DNA from: Marinobacter santoriniensis NKSG1
GTDB lineage: Bacteria; Pseudomonadota; Gammaproteobacteria; Pseudomonadales; Oleiphilaceae
Length of the DNA: 64,000 nt
Assembly: GCF_000347775.1 (NCBI RefSeq)
Contig: NZ_APAT01000019.1
Location: 1-64,000, forward strand
Reading direction: 5' to 3'
Shown: piece after piece, positions 47,533 through 55,743 of the stretch
Position numbering within the stretch: position 1 is the stretch's first letter
How the letters are laid out: each line of letters starts with the position of its first letter
The notes under the pieces: generated by a model
The model's input: the letters and a program-made list of their open reading frames with translations, nothing else
Told to the model about the DNA's origin: nothing
The model's database searches: none
Program-made: the position numbers and the translations under genes

Positions 47533-50385
47533 TCAGGCGGTCACGATCACCCGTATTCCCTCCAGGGCAAGACTCGCCCGCCCCACGGCCTCCCGGGCCG
47601 CGTCGAGCTGACTCCGGAAGAAATCGATTTCTTCCTCGCGGATGGCCGGATTGACCTTCTTCAAAGCGGTCAAGCGCTGGATTTCCGGTTCGAACGCGGC
47701 CTCAACCTGCGCCAATGCCTGGTCTTTCAGGGGTTCCAGATGGGGTTCAGAGAGCCGCTCGGCATGATCCACCATGGTTTCAACCTGGGGACGGATTTGC
47801 GGCACGATCGCCTGCGCGGTCCGCCGTCGGATATTGGAGCACAGGTCATTCAGGCGATCGTGGGGCAACGCCGCTGACAACTCCTTGCCATTCACATCCA
47901 CCAGAAGCCGAAGCGGCGAAATGGGGAGATAGCGGGTCAACTGAAGCGACTCCGGCGCCGGACAATGAACGGTAAACAAGGCTTCCAGCAGCAAGGTCCC
48001 CGGTGGCAGCGCCTTGACGGACAGACTCGCCAGAGCCGCCTTTCCGAGACCCGAGCTGGTGACCGAATCCATCACACCGGTAACCATGGGATGTTCCCAG
48101 CTCATAAAAGCCAGATCCTCACGCTCCAGCGCCTGCTCCCGGCTCCATGTCACAGTCATGCCTTCCTCGGGCAAGCCCGCGACGTGGCCCGGCTGGTATT
48201 GCTCTCCCGGCCTCAGGACATCCGAATGCTCGGTGTGATCCTCGATATCCACACCCAGGATATCGAACGCGTCGACCATGTAATCGCGGACCTGCGTCGA
48301 GACCTCCTCCTGCTCGATCTGTTCGATCAGTTCGTTGGCCATCTCCGGCCGGCAGGAATTGAGTTCAATGAGGGCGTCGCGGCCCTTCTGCAGCAAGGTC
48401 TTAAGACGCTGGCTCTCGTTTGCCGACCGCTCGATCAACGGTTCCAGCGCACCAGGTTCTCCTGACAACGCCTGCTGCCATTGATCCTGAACGGTCTCCT
48501 GGACCGCGACGCCGACGGAGCAACTCTCGGCAAACGCGTTGAGCCCCTCCTGGAACCAGCGATACTGGACCTCCTGACTGGTGCCCTCCAGGTAGGGAAT
48601 ATGGATCCGGATCGCCTCTCGCTGACCAATCCGGTCGAGCCGGCCGATCCGCTGCTCCAGCAAATCCGGATTGGCCGGCAGATCAAACAGGACCAGGTGA
48701 TGGGCAAACTGGAAATTGCGGCCCTCGCTGCCGATTTCCGAACAGATGAGCGCCTGCGCCCCCTGTTCATCGTCCGCAAAGTAGGCAGCCGCCCGGTCTC
48801 GTTCGACCAGGCTCAGGTGTTCGTGAAACGCGGCGCTGCGGATACCGGCCCTGAGCTGCAGATAATGTTCCAGGGCCATGGCCGTTTCCGCACGGGCGCA
48901 GATCACGACCACCTTGGCCGGTCGCAGGCTTTTGAGTGTCTGCTCCAGCCAGGCAACCCGGGGATCGTCCGTCAGCCACCGCTCTTCCGGACAACCCCGC
49001 TCGGGTGTCAGGCCATCCAGTCCGGTAGACGCCCCGTCGAAGAGTTCCGGACGGGGCAGGCCAACCGGAACCGGCTGCCGTTCGGGAAAGTCCGGAATCG
49101 CGGCCCGGGTGTTCCGAAATAACACCCGACCAGTACCGTGCCGGTCCAGCAGGGCATCAATGATGGCATCCCGGGAACGGGCTTCGAGCTGATCCAGGTC
49201 GTCCCCCAGCCAGGTCCGCAGAATCCCGCGATCGGCGTCGCTGATGGCGTCATCCGCCTGCAGACGTCGAACCACATCGTTCACCGCCTGATACTGCGAC
49301 TCCTGTTCACGGAACGCCTCCAGGTCGTGGAAGCGGGCCGGGTCGAGAAGCCGAAGTCGCGCGAAGTGGCTGGCGATGCCCACCTGCTCGGGGGTGGCGG
49401 TCAACAACAACAGCCCCCGGGTGCGTGCGGACAGGGATTCCACAACTTCGTATTCGGGGCTGGCGGCTTCAGGCTCCCAGGCCAGATGATGGGCCTCGTC
49501 GACGATCATCATGTCCCACCCGGCGGCAAGCGCATCACGCCGGGCGCGCTCACTGTCGGTCAGGAAATCAAGGCTGCACAGGACCAGCTGTTCGCTTTCG
49601 AAAGGATTCTCCGAATAGTCGTCGCCGAAAATGTTGTTGACCAGGGCATCGATATCATCTTCATCCTCCTTGAGTGCGTCGTAGCGGGTCTGATCAACGA
49701 TCGAGAATCGCAGGTTGAAACGGCGCAGCATCTCGACAAGCCACTGATGGATCAGCGAATCCGGCACCACGATCAGCGCCCGCCGGGCCCTGCCCGTCTG
49801 CAGCTGGTAATGAAGGATCAGACCGGCCTCAATGGTCTTGCCCAGGCCGACCTCATCGGCAAGCAGTACCCGCGGAGCATGGCGCCGGGCAACTTCATGG
49901 GCGATATAGATCTGGTGCGGCAGATGCTGGGTCCGCGCACCGATCAGCCCCTGGGCCGGCGACGCCCGCAGCCGATCCATGTGCTGCAAAGTGGCATACC
50001 GCAGGCGGAAGGCGCCGTTTCGATCAAACTGACCGGCAAACAACCGCTGGTGAGGCGCCGAAAAATCCACGGATCCGGCCAGCTTGACCTCGGAAATCGG
50101 GTGGATATTGTCGCCATCGTCCGCGTGATACATCAGGACGCCACCCACCTCCTCAACGGCTCGCACGATGTATCGCTGACCATCGTAGGTCTCTATTTCC
50201 TCGCCCATCTGAAACACGATTCGGGACAGCGGGGCGTTGTCGATGGCGTAGGTGCGTTCTTCGTCCGCCGCCGGGAACCCCAGTGTGACCCGTCGCCCGG
50301 CAATGTCCGTGACAATGCCCAGCCCCAGTCCGGTATCGCTGTGGCTGACCCAACGCTGGCCAATGACGAAATCCGATGTATCCAA
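47533..50385 (-). CDS. rapA: RNA polymerase-recycling SWI2/SNF2 ATPase RapA (HepA)
   Basis: The 950-residue protein begins with the Tudor-like N-terminal region of RapA (FVIGQRWVSHSDTGLGLGIV). It has helicase motif I VLLADEVGLGKTIEAG near residue 175, motif II VDEAHHL near residue 285, and the helicase C-terminal region with QRIGRLDRIGQ. It binds RNA polymerase and helps it recycle after termination. Length matches E. coli RapA (968). GGAGG lies eight bases before the ATG. cysZ lies 18 nt upstream and may share its transcript. Confidence 0.96.
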   Translation of the reverse strand: MDTSDFVIGQRWVSHSDTGLGLGIVTDIAGRRVTLGFPAADEERTYAIDNAPLSRIVFQMGEEIETYDGQRYIVRAVEEVGGVLMYHADDGDNIHPISEVKLAGSVDFSAPHQRLFAGQFDRNGAFRLRYATLQHMDRLRASPAQGLIGARTQHLPHQIYIAHEVARRHAPRVLLADEVGLGKTIEAGLILHYQLQTGRARRALIVVPDSLIHQWLVEMLRRFNLRFSIVDQTRYDALKEDEDDIDALVNNIFGDDYSENPFESEQLVLCSLDFLTDSERARRDALAAGWDMMIVDEAHHLAWEPEAASPEYEVVESLSARTRGLLLLTATPEQVGIASHFARLRLLDPARFHDLEAFREQESQYQAVNDVVRRLQADDAISDADRGILRTWLGDDLDQLEARSRDAIIDALLDRHGTGRVLFRNTRAAIPDFPERQPVPVGLPRPELFDGASTGLDGLTPERGCPEERWLTDDPRVAWLEQTLKSLRPAKVVVICARAETAMALEHYLQLRAGIRSAAFHEHLSLVERDRAAAYFADDEQGAQALICSEIGSEGRNFQFAHHLVLFDLPANPDLLEQRIGRLDRIGQREAIRIHIPYLEGTSQEVQYRWFQEGLNAFAESCSVGVAVQETVQDQWQQALSGEPGALEPLIERSANESQRLKTLLQKGRDALIELNSCRPEMANELIEQIEQEEVSTQVRDYMVDAFDILGVDIEDHTEHSDVLRPGEQYQPGHVAGLPEEGMTVTWSREQALEREDLAFMSWEHPMVTGVMDSVTSSGLGKAALASLSVKALPPGTLLLEALFTVHCPAPESLQLTRYLPISPLRLLVDVNGKELSAALPHDRLNDLCSNIRRRTAQAIVPQIRPQVETMVDHAERLSEPHLEPLKDQALAQVEAAFEPEIQRLTALKKVNPAIREEEIDFFRSQLDAAREAVGRASLALEGIRVIVTA

Positions 50386-50403
50386 GAAACCTCCAATCCG
50401 AAA

Positions 50404-51153
50404 TTACTGATGATTTGAATCGTTTTCACGCACCCAGAAAGCGGTCGCTCCGCACACCGCGGCTGGCACGACCACCAGGTTCAGCAACGGCACCATGGCT
50501 GCGAGCGCCACGGGCAACCCGAAGCCCAGTGCCGACAGCCGGGAACCACCGAGCGTCCTGCGCAGGGCCGGAAAGCTCACCCGGTGATTGTCGGCGGGGT
50601 AATCGACATACTGGAGGGCCATCATCCAGCTGTTGAACAAGAACCAGAGTACCGCCGCCACCAGGTTGACCACCGGTACGAGGCCAATGATGAACAGGCC
50701 AATGGCCCGGGGCAGGTAATAGAGGATCTTCTGCACCTCACGCCAGAGGGCCCGGGGAATATCCTTGACGATGGTGGCCCAGCCATCCTCGGTGGTGACC
50801 TCCTGACCGGTCAGATGCTTTTCCGTCAGCTCGGCCAGATACCCGTAAAACGGAGAACCAATCAGATTGGCTACAATCACGAAGCCGTAAGCCAGCATCA
50901 ACAGAATCACTGCGCCATAGAGGATCCAGAACAGCCAGTCCAGCGACTGCAGCCAGTTCCAGTCGGGCAGCCAGCCCATGGCGGTGGCAATCAGCGTCGA
51001 AAAGCCTTCAGCCATGAAGTAGAAAAGAACGGCGAAAAGAACGATATTGATGGCAATGGGCAGCAGCACGAAAAGCCGCAGACCAGGCTGTCGGATGAGG
51101 CGGAAACCTTCCCCCAGGTAGCCCAGTCCACGAAAAAAGTTACCCTTGAGCAT
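50404..51153 (-). CDS. cysZ: CysZ-like sulfate permease (EI24 domain)
   Basis: ATG 51153 gives 249 residues with about four to five hydrophobic helices and CysZ-typical sequence: GLGYLGEGFRLIRQPGLR at the start, and VANLIGSPFYGYLAE in the middle. CysZ imports sulfate for cysteine synthesis. The N-terminus MLKGNF follows a GGAGG at somewhat long spacing (11 nt). The gene lies just upstream of rapA. EI24-domain proteins of other function cannot be excluded. Confidence 0.85.
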   Translation of the reverse strand: MLKGNFFRGLGYLGEGFRLIRQPGLRLFVLLPIAINIVLFAVLFYFMAEGFSTLIATAMGWLPDWNWLQSLDWLFWILYGAVILLMLAYGFVIVANLIGSPFYGYLAELTEKHLTGQEVTTEDGWATIVKDIPRALWREVQKILYYLPRAIGLFIIGLVPVVNLVAAVLWFLFNSWMMALQYVDYPADNHRVSFPALRRTLGGSRLSALGFGLPVALAAMVPLLNLVVVPAAVCGATAFWVRENDSNHQ

Positions 51154-51250
51154 AACTGGCAGATCCTCCGTTCCAATGACAGTGACGGGGCGCAAAGCAT
51201 ATCATGATGGCTCCCGGCCCACAGCCTGTAAGGACCTACGGAAAATCCCC

Positions 51251-51655
51251 ATGGCATCATTCAGACACAGCATTAACGCCCTTCTCCAGAACCGCACATT
51301 GTGGCGCATCGCGCTTCTGATTTCCGTTATCGTGATCATTGTGCTGGCAACGGCGGACCCGGAAACCCCGCTGCCTTCAACCCCCAGCGACAAACTGAAC
51401 CACCTTCTGGCGTTCGTTGAACTGACCCTGCTGGCGCGACTGTCATGGCCGGATCGCAGCCCGATTGTCTATGTGCCCGCCCTGCTTGCCTTTGGCATGG
51501 GCATCGAACTGGTCCAGGCCAACCTTCCCTACCGGGACTTTTCGCTGTTGGATTTTGCAACGGACGCCATCGCCATCGGGATTGGCCTACTGCCCTGGCC
51601 CGGCGTTCCCGGGCTCAAAAAGACCAGCCTGGGAAAAACACCCGGATCGATGTGA
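51251..51655 (+). CDS. VanZ-like membrane protein
   Basis: The 134-residue protein has four hydrophobic segments and the VanZ-family pattern SDKLNHLLAFVELTLLARL (near residue 46) followed by GIELVQANLPYRDFSLLDFATDA (near residue 90, given by its core ELVQ and D-F-A-T-DA residues). Members are small inner-membrane proteins, mostly of unknown role; here there is no link to vancomycin resistance. The longer upstream frame lacks similarity. The candidate GacA box overlaps its stop codon. Confidence 0.72.
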   Translation: MASFRHSINALLQNRTLWRIALLISVIVIIVLATADPETPLPSTPSDKLNHLLAFVELTLLARLSWPDRSPIVYVPALLAFGMGIELVQANLPYRDFSLLDFATDAIAIGIGLLPWPGVPGLKKTSLGKTPGSM

Positions 51656-51668
51656 GATATTTCCTACA
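51651..51668 (+). promoter_or_regulatory. Candidate GacA/UvrY binding site upstream of the small RNA
   Basis: TGTGAGATATTTCCTACA fits the pattern TGTRAG-N6-CTTACA known for GacA upstream activating sequences, with one mismatch (CC for CT). It overlaps the vanZ stop and lies about 180 bp before the inferred RNA start, a distance like that I recall for rsmZ. GacA dependence is inferred. Confidence 0.6.
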
Positions 51669-51729
51669 TGGCCGTAAGCCGTTTTACCGACATGGCGTAC
51701 GCAAGCATGCTCAAAGTCGACCAAACCTC

Positions 51730-51759
51730 TCCCATGCCATTGATGGGAAAGAATTTTTT
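51730..51759 (+). terminator. Probable vanZ terminator
   Basis: TCCCAT (51730-51735) pairs with ATGGGA (51743-51748) around a 7-nt loop, and T6 follows at 51754-51759. It would end vanZ transcription and insulate the downstream small RNA, which then needs its own promoter. Confidence 0.5.
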
Positions 51760-51825
51760 AATTAACCCGAAACTCAGCCTCGGTGTAACCGTGCAAGGTT
51801 CACAGGTTTGTCAAAGTCCGATTGG

Positions 51826-51831
51826 TATATT
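51826..51831 (+). promoter_or_regulatory. -10 element of the small RNA
   Basis: TATATT is a good -10 seven bases before the inferred start. No convincing -35 is present 16-18 bp upstream, which is usual for activator-dependent promoters of the Rsm type. Confidence 0.5.
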
Positions 51832-51837
51832 GTTCTC

Positions 51838-52060
51838 GTCAGGGATGACAGGGAAAAGGACGACGCACCGGATGCACCCCGGCACGGAATGCGGGGAGAG
51901 GCAGGGACACAGGGATGCCTCGCTTAAGGGATAATTACTGGAGCGCCGGCTCGGACGCCGGCACCACGGAGTGGCAGAATGGACCGGCAACAGGGGGTTG
52001 CCATCGCGCACGGACGCGCCGACCTGTTCCGAAAGGGTAGCCGGGAAGGCTACCCTTCAT
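51838..52060 (+). ncRNA. Candidate CsrA/RsmA-sequestering small RNA (RsmZ/CsrB-like)
   Basis: The roughly 220-nt stretch between vanZ and a methyltransferase gene has no credible ORF but 15 GGA triplets. Many sit in hairpin loops. Examples are GCA-CCGGA-TGC (51865-51875), CCCC/GGGG with inner GCA-CGGAA-TGC (51877-51896), and GAGGCA/TGCCTC with two GGGA in the loop (51898-51921). Others are GCCGGC-TCGGAC-GCCGGC (51945-51962) and GCGC-ACGGAC-GCGC (52006-52019). The 5' end reads GTC-AGGGAT-GAC. A strong terminator closes it. Loop-exposed GGA is the CsrA/RsmA binding signal, so the RNA probably titrates CsrA. Start is inferred from the -10; homologue names are not assigned. Confidence 0.85.
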
Positions 52061-52065
52061 TTTTT
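52033..52065 (+). terminator. Terminator of the small RNA
   Basis: A perfect 10-bp stem AAGGGTAGCC/GGCTACCCTT (52033-52042 with 52048-52057) with loop GGGAA is followed by CATTTTTT. The loop itself carries a further GGA. The converging methyltransferase gene ends at 52064. Confidence 0.93.
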
Positions 52066-52723
52066 ATGAATACCGGCCAGCCCGGTAGATCCGCACCCGA
52101 TTGAATTCCTCGAACTCGTCAAGATCCGGCCAGGTACGTGCCTCTATCACCGCTTGCCGAACATACCGCTCATCGCCCAGATCCTTCACCCGTGAATCCG
52201 CCAGCAGTACCTCCGAGGCCGCCTCCAGGAATTCATTCAGGAACGACCGATTCTCCCGGTCGTACAACACATCCGCAGCGGTGATAGTATCAATAGTGTC
52301 CGGGCGGGCCGCCCAATCACTACAGACCTCCAGCTCCACGCCATTCAGCTCGGCATTCGAAAGGGCCGCATCAAGCGCCGCCGCATCCAGGTCACAGGCA
52401 ATCACTCGGGCGGCGCCGGCCATTGCCGCCGCGACAGCCACCACCCCCGAGCCGGTACCGAAATCCAGCAGCGTTTTGCCCGCCACCACCTCCGGATGGT
52501 TCAGTATCCAGCTTGCCAGCACCTGGCCGCTGGCCCAGCAAAACGACCAATACGCCGGTTCAGCCACCACCGACTGGGCCTCGTCGTGCGACAGGGGCCC
52601 CTCCAGAACCGTCGGATCAAACAGATAAAGGGATAGCGGCGGGCACCCTGCCGGGCGGCTTTTTGCCACGCGTCCACGGGTCAGGGTCTTGCGCAGGTGT
52701 TCATTCAGGCGTTCCGCGGACAT
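52064..52723 (-). CDS. Class I SAM-dependent methyltransferase (PrmA/ETFB-KMT-like)
   Basis: The 219-residue protein has SAM-binding motif I LLDFGTGSGVVAVAAAMAG near residue 85, the acidic ribose contact in VIACDLDAAAL, and a DVLYDREN post-motif. Its similarity is to the lysine methyltransferase group that includes PrmA and ETF-beta methyltransferase. The substrate is probably a protein, but which one cannot be told. GGAGG lies close to the ATG. It is convergent with the small RNA; its stop abuts that terminator. Confidence 0.85.
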   Translation of the reverse strand: MSAERLNEHLRKTLTRGRVAKSRPAGCPPLSLYLFDPTVLEGPLSHDEAQSVVAEPAYWSFCWASGQVLASWILNHPEVVAGKTLLDFGTGSGVVAVAAAMAGAARVIACDLDAAALDAALSNAELNGVELEVCSDWAARPDTIDTITAADVLYDRENRSFLNEFLEAASEVLLADSRVKDLGDERYVRQAVIEARTWPDLDEFEEFNRVRIYRAGRYS

Positions 52724-52856
52724 CTTCCCTCCGGCTCAGACAGATTAAAGCGGCGTATTGTACCGGGGCATTGATCGGGGATCAGCGGCATCCGAGCAGA
52801 AAGACGCCGGTTTCGATATACTCGTACCCCACATTTCCAATCTCCAGGTCCGTGAA

Positions 52857-53960
52857 ATGGCAAGCCGACCCGACACCGACGACTACCTCTCCCTGTTTCT
52901 GGACGACGTTCCGCTGATGGACGTACGGGCGCCCGTAGAGTTTGCCCGCGGCAGCTTCCCGGCTGCCGAAAATGCCCCCCTCATGAACGACGAAGAACGG
53001 CACCGGGTCGGCATCTGCTACAAGGAGAAAGGTCAGGACAAAGCCATTGAGCTGGGACATCAGCTGGTTTCCGGAGACATCAAGGCCCAACGCATTGAAG
53101 CCTGGAAGCGCTTCATCGCCCGGAATCCGAACGGCTACCTGTTCTGCTTTCGGGGCGGCCTGCGATCCCGTTTAACCCAGCAATGGATCCGTGATGCCGG
53201 CATCGACTATCCGTTGGTCAAGGGTGGGTACAAGGCCCTGCGACGCTTTCTGATCGACAGTCTGGAATCGTTGACCGAAACCTCGGAGTTCCAGATCGTG
53301 AGTGGCCGGACTGGTACCGGGAAGACCAGGGTTCTGCAGCAATTGCCCAATCCAATCGACCTTGAAGGGATCGCCAATCACCGAGGCTCCAGCTTTGGCC
53401 GTCAGGTGACGCCCCAGCCTTCCCAGATCGACTTTGAGAATCGGTTGGCCGTGGCCATGCTCAAAGCCCATCACCGCATTGGCGGTACCATTTTCCTGGA
53501 AGATGAGAGCCGGCTGGTGGGTCGCTGTGCGCTGCCCGAAAGCCTCCGTAAGCGTATGGCCGACGCGCCCCTGCTGGTGCTGGAGCGCCCGATGGAAGAA
53601 CGCATCGCCATCATTCGCCAGGACTATGTCGAAGATATGCATGCCGATTACGTGGCCCGTGACGGTGAGGAGGCCGGGTGGCTCAACTTCCGGGATTACC
53701 TGCTCGCAGCCCTGGATCGCATCCGCAAACGCCTGGGCGGAGAACGACACCAGCAACTGAGGGCATTGATGGAGTCCGCGCTCGCAACACAGGTGCAACA
53801 AGGCATGCTCTCCGGACATGACGCGTGGATCGAGGCGCTGCTAACCGACTATTACGACCCCATGTACGACTACCAGCTCGGTCAGAAAGAAGGACGCATT
53901 CTGGTGCGGGGCGGACCGGCTGTAATCCGGGAGCAAGCCAATCTGGCCCAGCCTGCGTAA
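52857..53960 (+). CDS. mnmH: tRNA 2-selenouridine synthase
   Basis: ATG 52857 gives 367 residues: an N-terminal rhodanese domain with the active cysteine in LFCFRGGLRSR (near residue 97), and a C-terminal P-loop domain with SGRTGTGKTRVL near residue 147. This is the MnmH/SelU layout. It replaces 2-thiouridine by 2-selenouridine in the wobble base of certain tRNAs, using selenophosphate. selD is not in the window. Divergent from the methyltransferase gene. Confidence 0.95.
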   Translation: MASRPDTDDYLSLFLDDVPLMDVRAPVEFARGSFPAAENAPLMNDEERHRVGICYKEKGQDKAIELGHQLVSGDIKAQRIEAWKRFIARNPNGYLFCFRGGLRSRLTQQWIRDAGIDYPLVKGGYKALRRFLIDSLESLTETSEFQIVSGRTGTGKTRVLQQLPNPIDLEGIANHRGSSFGRQVTPQPSQIDFENRLAVAMLKAHHRIGGTIFLEDESRLVGRCALPESLRKRMADAPLLVLERPMEERIAIIRQDYVEDMHADYVARDGEEAGWLNFRDYLLAALDRIRKRLGGERHQQLRALMESALATQVQQGMLSGHDAWIEALLTDYYDPMYDYQLGQKEGRILVRGGPAVIREQANLAQPA

Positions 53961-54102
53961 CAATCACGTCAGGTGCTCCCGGTATCGTTATACCGTCAAA
54001 ACAAATCTCTGCTACATAAAAAGGGCTGATAGTCCCTGTTTTCTAACGGCACCTTCCGATCCGGTACATCTGGAAAACTACGAATGAACAAGGAGTCTTG
54101 GT

Positions 54103-54936
54103 ATGGAAAATCTTTTCGGCGCGGATGGTAGCGCTTCCCAGTTGATGGATCACGCGATGACGCTGGTCATGACCTATGCGCCCAAGGTCGTGCTGGCAAT
54201 CGTCACGCTGATCATCGGTATGTGGCTGATCAACCGTTTCGTGGCATTACTGGACAAGAAACTGGGACAGAAAGACCCCACCCTGAACAAGTTCCTGTGC
54301 GGTCTGATCAACGCGCTCCTGAAAGTTCTGCTCCTGATCTCGGTCGCCTCCATGGTCGGCATTGCAACGACCTCCTTTATTGCTGTCATCGGTGCCGCAG
54401 GCCTCGCAGTCGGTCTGGCCCTGCAGGGCAGCCTGGCAAACTTCGCCGGCGGCGTCCTGATCCTGATCTTCAAACCCTTCAAGGTCGGCGACACTATCGA
54501 AGCACAGGGGTTCCTTGGCGCGGTAAAAGAGATCAGCATTCTCTATACCATCATTGATAGCTTCGACAACCGGCGCATCGTGATTCCGAATGGCCAGCTC
54601 GCCAATGCCAGCCTGACCAATGTGAGCATTTACGATACCCGTCGTTGTGACATGACCTTCGGTATCGGGTACGGCGACGACATCGACAAGGCCAAGCAGA
54701 TTATCCAGCAATGCCTGGAGGAAGATGAACGGGTCCTGCCCGAACCGGCCCCAAGGATTGCCGTCGGCTCCCTCGGCGACAGCTCCGTCAACATCATTGT
54801 TCGTCCCTGGACAAAAACCGACGACCTCTGGCCCGTGTACTGGGACATGCACGAAAAGATCAAAAAGGCCTTCGATCGCGAAGGCATCTCCATTCCTTTC
54901 CCGCAGAGAGACGTACATCTCTACAAAGAGGAGTGA
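54103..54936 (+). CDS. Small-conductance mechanosensitive channel, MscS family
   Basis: The 277-residue protein has three membrane helices. The pore helix TM3 is the glycine/alanine-rich stretch GAAGLAVGLALQGSLANFAGG near residue 105 (core AVGLALQGSLANFA). A beta domain follows with IPNGQLANASLTN and the MscS C-terminal domain. Length is close to E. coli MscS (286). It releases solutes under osmotic downshock. AGGAG precedes the ATG. It is monocistronic, with a perfect 9-bp hairpin after the gene. Confidence 0.95.
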   Translation: MENLFGADGSASQLMDHAMTLVMTYAPKVVLAIVTLIIGMWLINRFVALLDKKLGQKDPTLNKFLCGLINALLKVLLLISVASMVGIATTSFIAVIGAAGLAVGLALQGSLANFAGGVLILIFKPFKVGDTIEAQGFLGAVKEISILYTIIDSFDNRRIVIPNGQLANASLTNVSIYDTRRCDMTFGIGYGDDIDKAKQIIQQCLEEDERVLPEPAPRIAVGSLGDSSVNIIVRPWTKTDDLWPVYWDMHEKIKKAFDREGISIPFPQRDVHLYKEE

Positions 54937-55002
54937 ACGGTTTCGCATTGATACACCCCGTAACTCGCAAACGGCGTATGCTCAACTAAGCTGAGCAGTA
55001 AA

Positions 55003-55030
55003 GGCGGGAGGCTGAATCAGTCCTCCCGCC
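55003..55030. repeat. Perfect 9-bp hairpin downstream of the MscS gene
   Basis: GGCGGGAGG (55003-55011) pairs with CCTCCCGCC (55022-55030) around a 10-nt loop. No U tract follows, so it may be a processing or rho-linked end rather than an intrinsic terminator. Confidence 0.5.
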
Positions 55031-55104
55031 AGTTCCGACGGAGCCCGGCCAACCAACAATGAACGGCTCCGAAACGCTGTCATTGCTGGTAGGAGGATGT
55101 AACG

Positions 55105-55662
55105 ATGCCGGTACAGCAGTTGAAGGATTACCTCGAGACGGCAGGCGTGGAGTACATGTGCCTGTCCCACCCTCCCGCGTTCACGGCCCAGGAACTGGCC
55201 CACCACGTCAAGATTGCCGGCGACCGCGTCGTCAAGACGGTCATCATCGAACTGGATGGCAAAATGGCCATGCTGGTGATGCCCGCAACCTGGCGCATCC
55301 GCTGGGATCGCCTGTCCCGTATACTCGATACCGATTTCGTCGACCTTGCCGACGAACAGGAATTCAAGGACCGCTTCCCCGATTGCGAGGTGGGCGCCAT
55401 GCCTCCCTTTGGCAACCTGTTCGGAATGACCGTTTACTGCGCCGAATCCCTGACAGAACAGCCTGAGCTGGCATTCGCAGCGGGCAGCCACACGGAATCG
55501 GTGCATATGAAGACGGCAGACTTCCTGACCTTGGTGCAACCGATGGTCCTGAACCAGGGATTCATCAAGCCGGGCGCGAAAAAACCGGCCTGGCTGGTGA
55601 AGGGCCGCCGTCAACCGGAGAGTGTTGACGAGGCAGGCATTCCCGGAGCCATCGGCTACTGA
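55105..55662 (+). CDS. YbaK/EbsC-family aminoacyl-tRNA deacylase
   Basis: The 185-residue YbaK-fold protein has the conserved AHHVKIAGDRVVKTVII (catalytic lysine region, near residue 40) and the substrate-pocket segment VGAMPPFGNLFGM (near residue 97). Such proteins hydrolyse mischarged tRNA, commonly Cys-tRNA(Pro) or Ala-tRNA(Pro). The specificity here is unknown. The C-terminal 25 residues after the domain are proline/arginine-rich and probably disordered. GGAGG before the ATG is strong. Confidence 0.85.
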   Translation: MPVQQLKDYLETAGVEYMCLSHPPAFTAQELAHHVKIAGDRVVKTVIIELDGKMAMLVMPATWRIRWDRLSRILDTDFVDLADEQEFKDRFPDCEVGAMPPFGNLFGMTVYCAESLTEQPELAFAAGSHTESVHMKTADFLTLVQPMVLNQGFIKPGAKKPAWLVKGRRQPESVDEAGIPGAIGY

Positions 55663-55743
55663 GATCATCGCACCGACTTGATTCGGGTCGCTTGTCTGCG
55701 CGCTGCCATCGCGTAAACTGACGGCAACAGACAGGAACCCGAT

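Noticed and set aside
51673..51690. GTAAGCCGTTTTAC as a second GacA site
   Set aside because: The half-sites are two bases closer than in the known pattern, whereas the site at 51651-51668 has the right spacing.
51668..51934. 88-codon plus-strand frame across the small-RNA locus
   Set aside because: It begins in the promoter region, ends inside the GGA-rich hairpins, has no ribosome site and no protein-like pattern.
53980..53995. CGGTAT-CGTT-ATACCG hairpin after mnmH as a terminator
   Set aside because: A short AT-containing stem with no U tract; could be chance.
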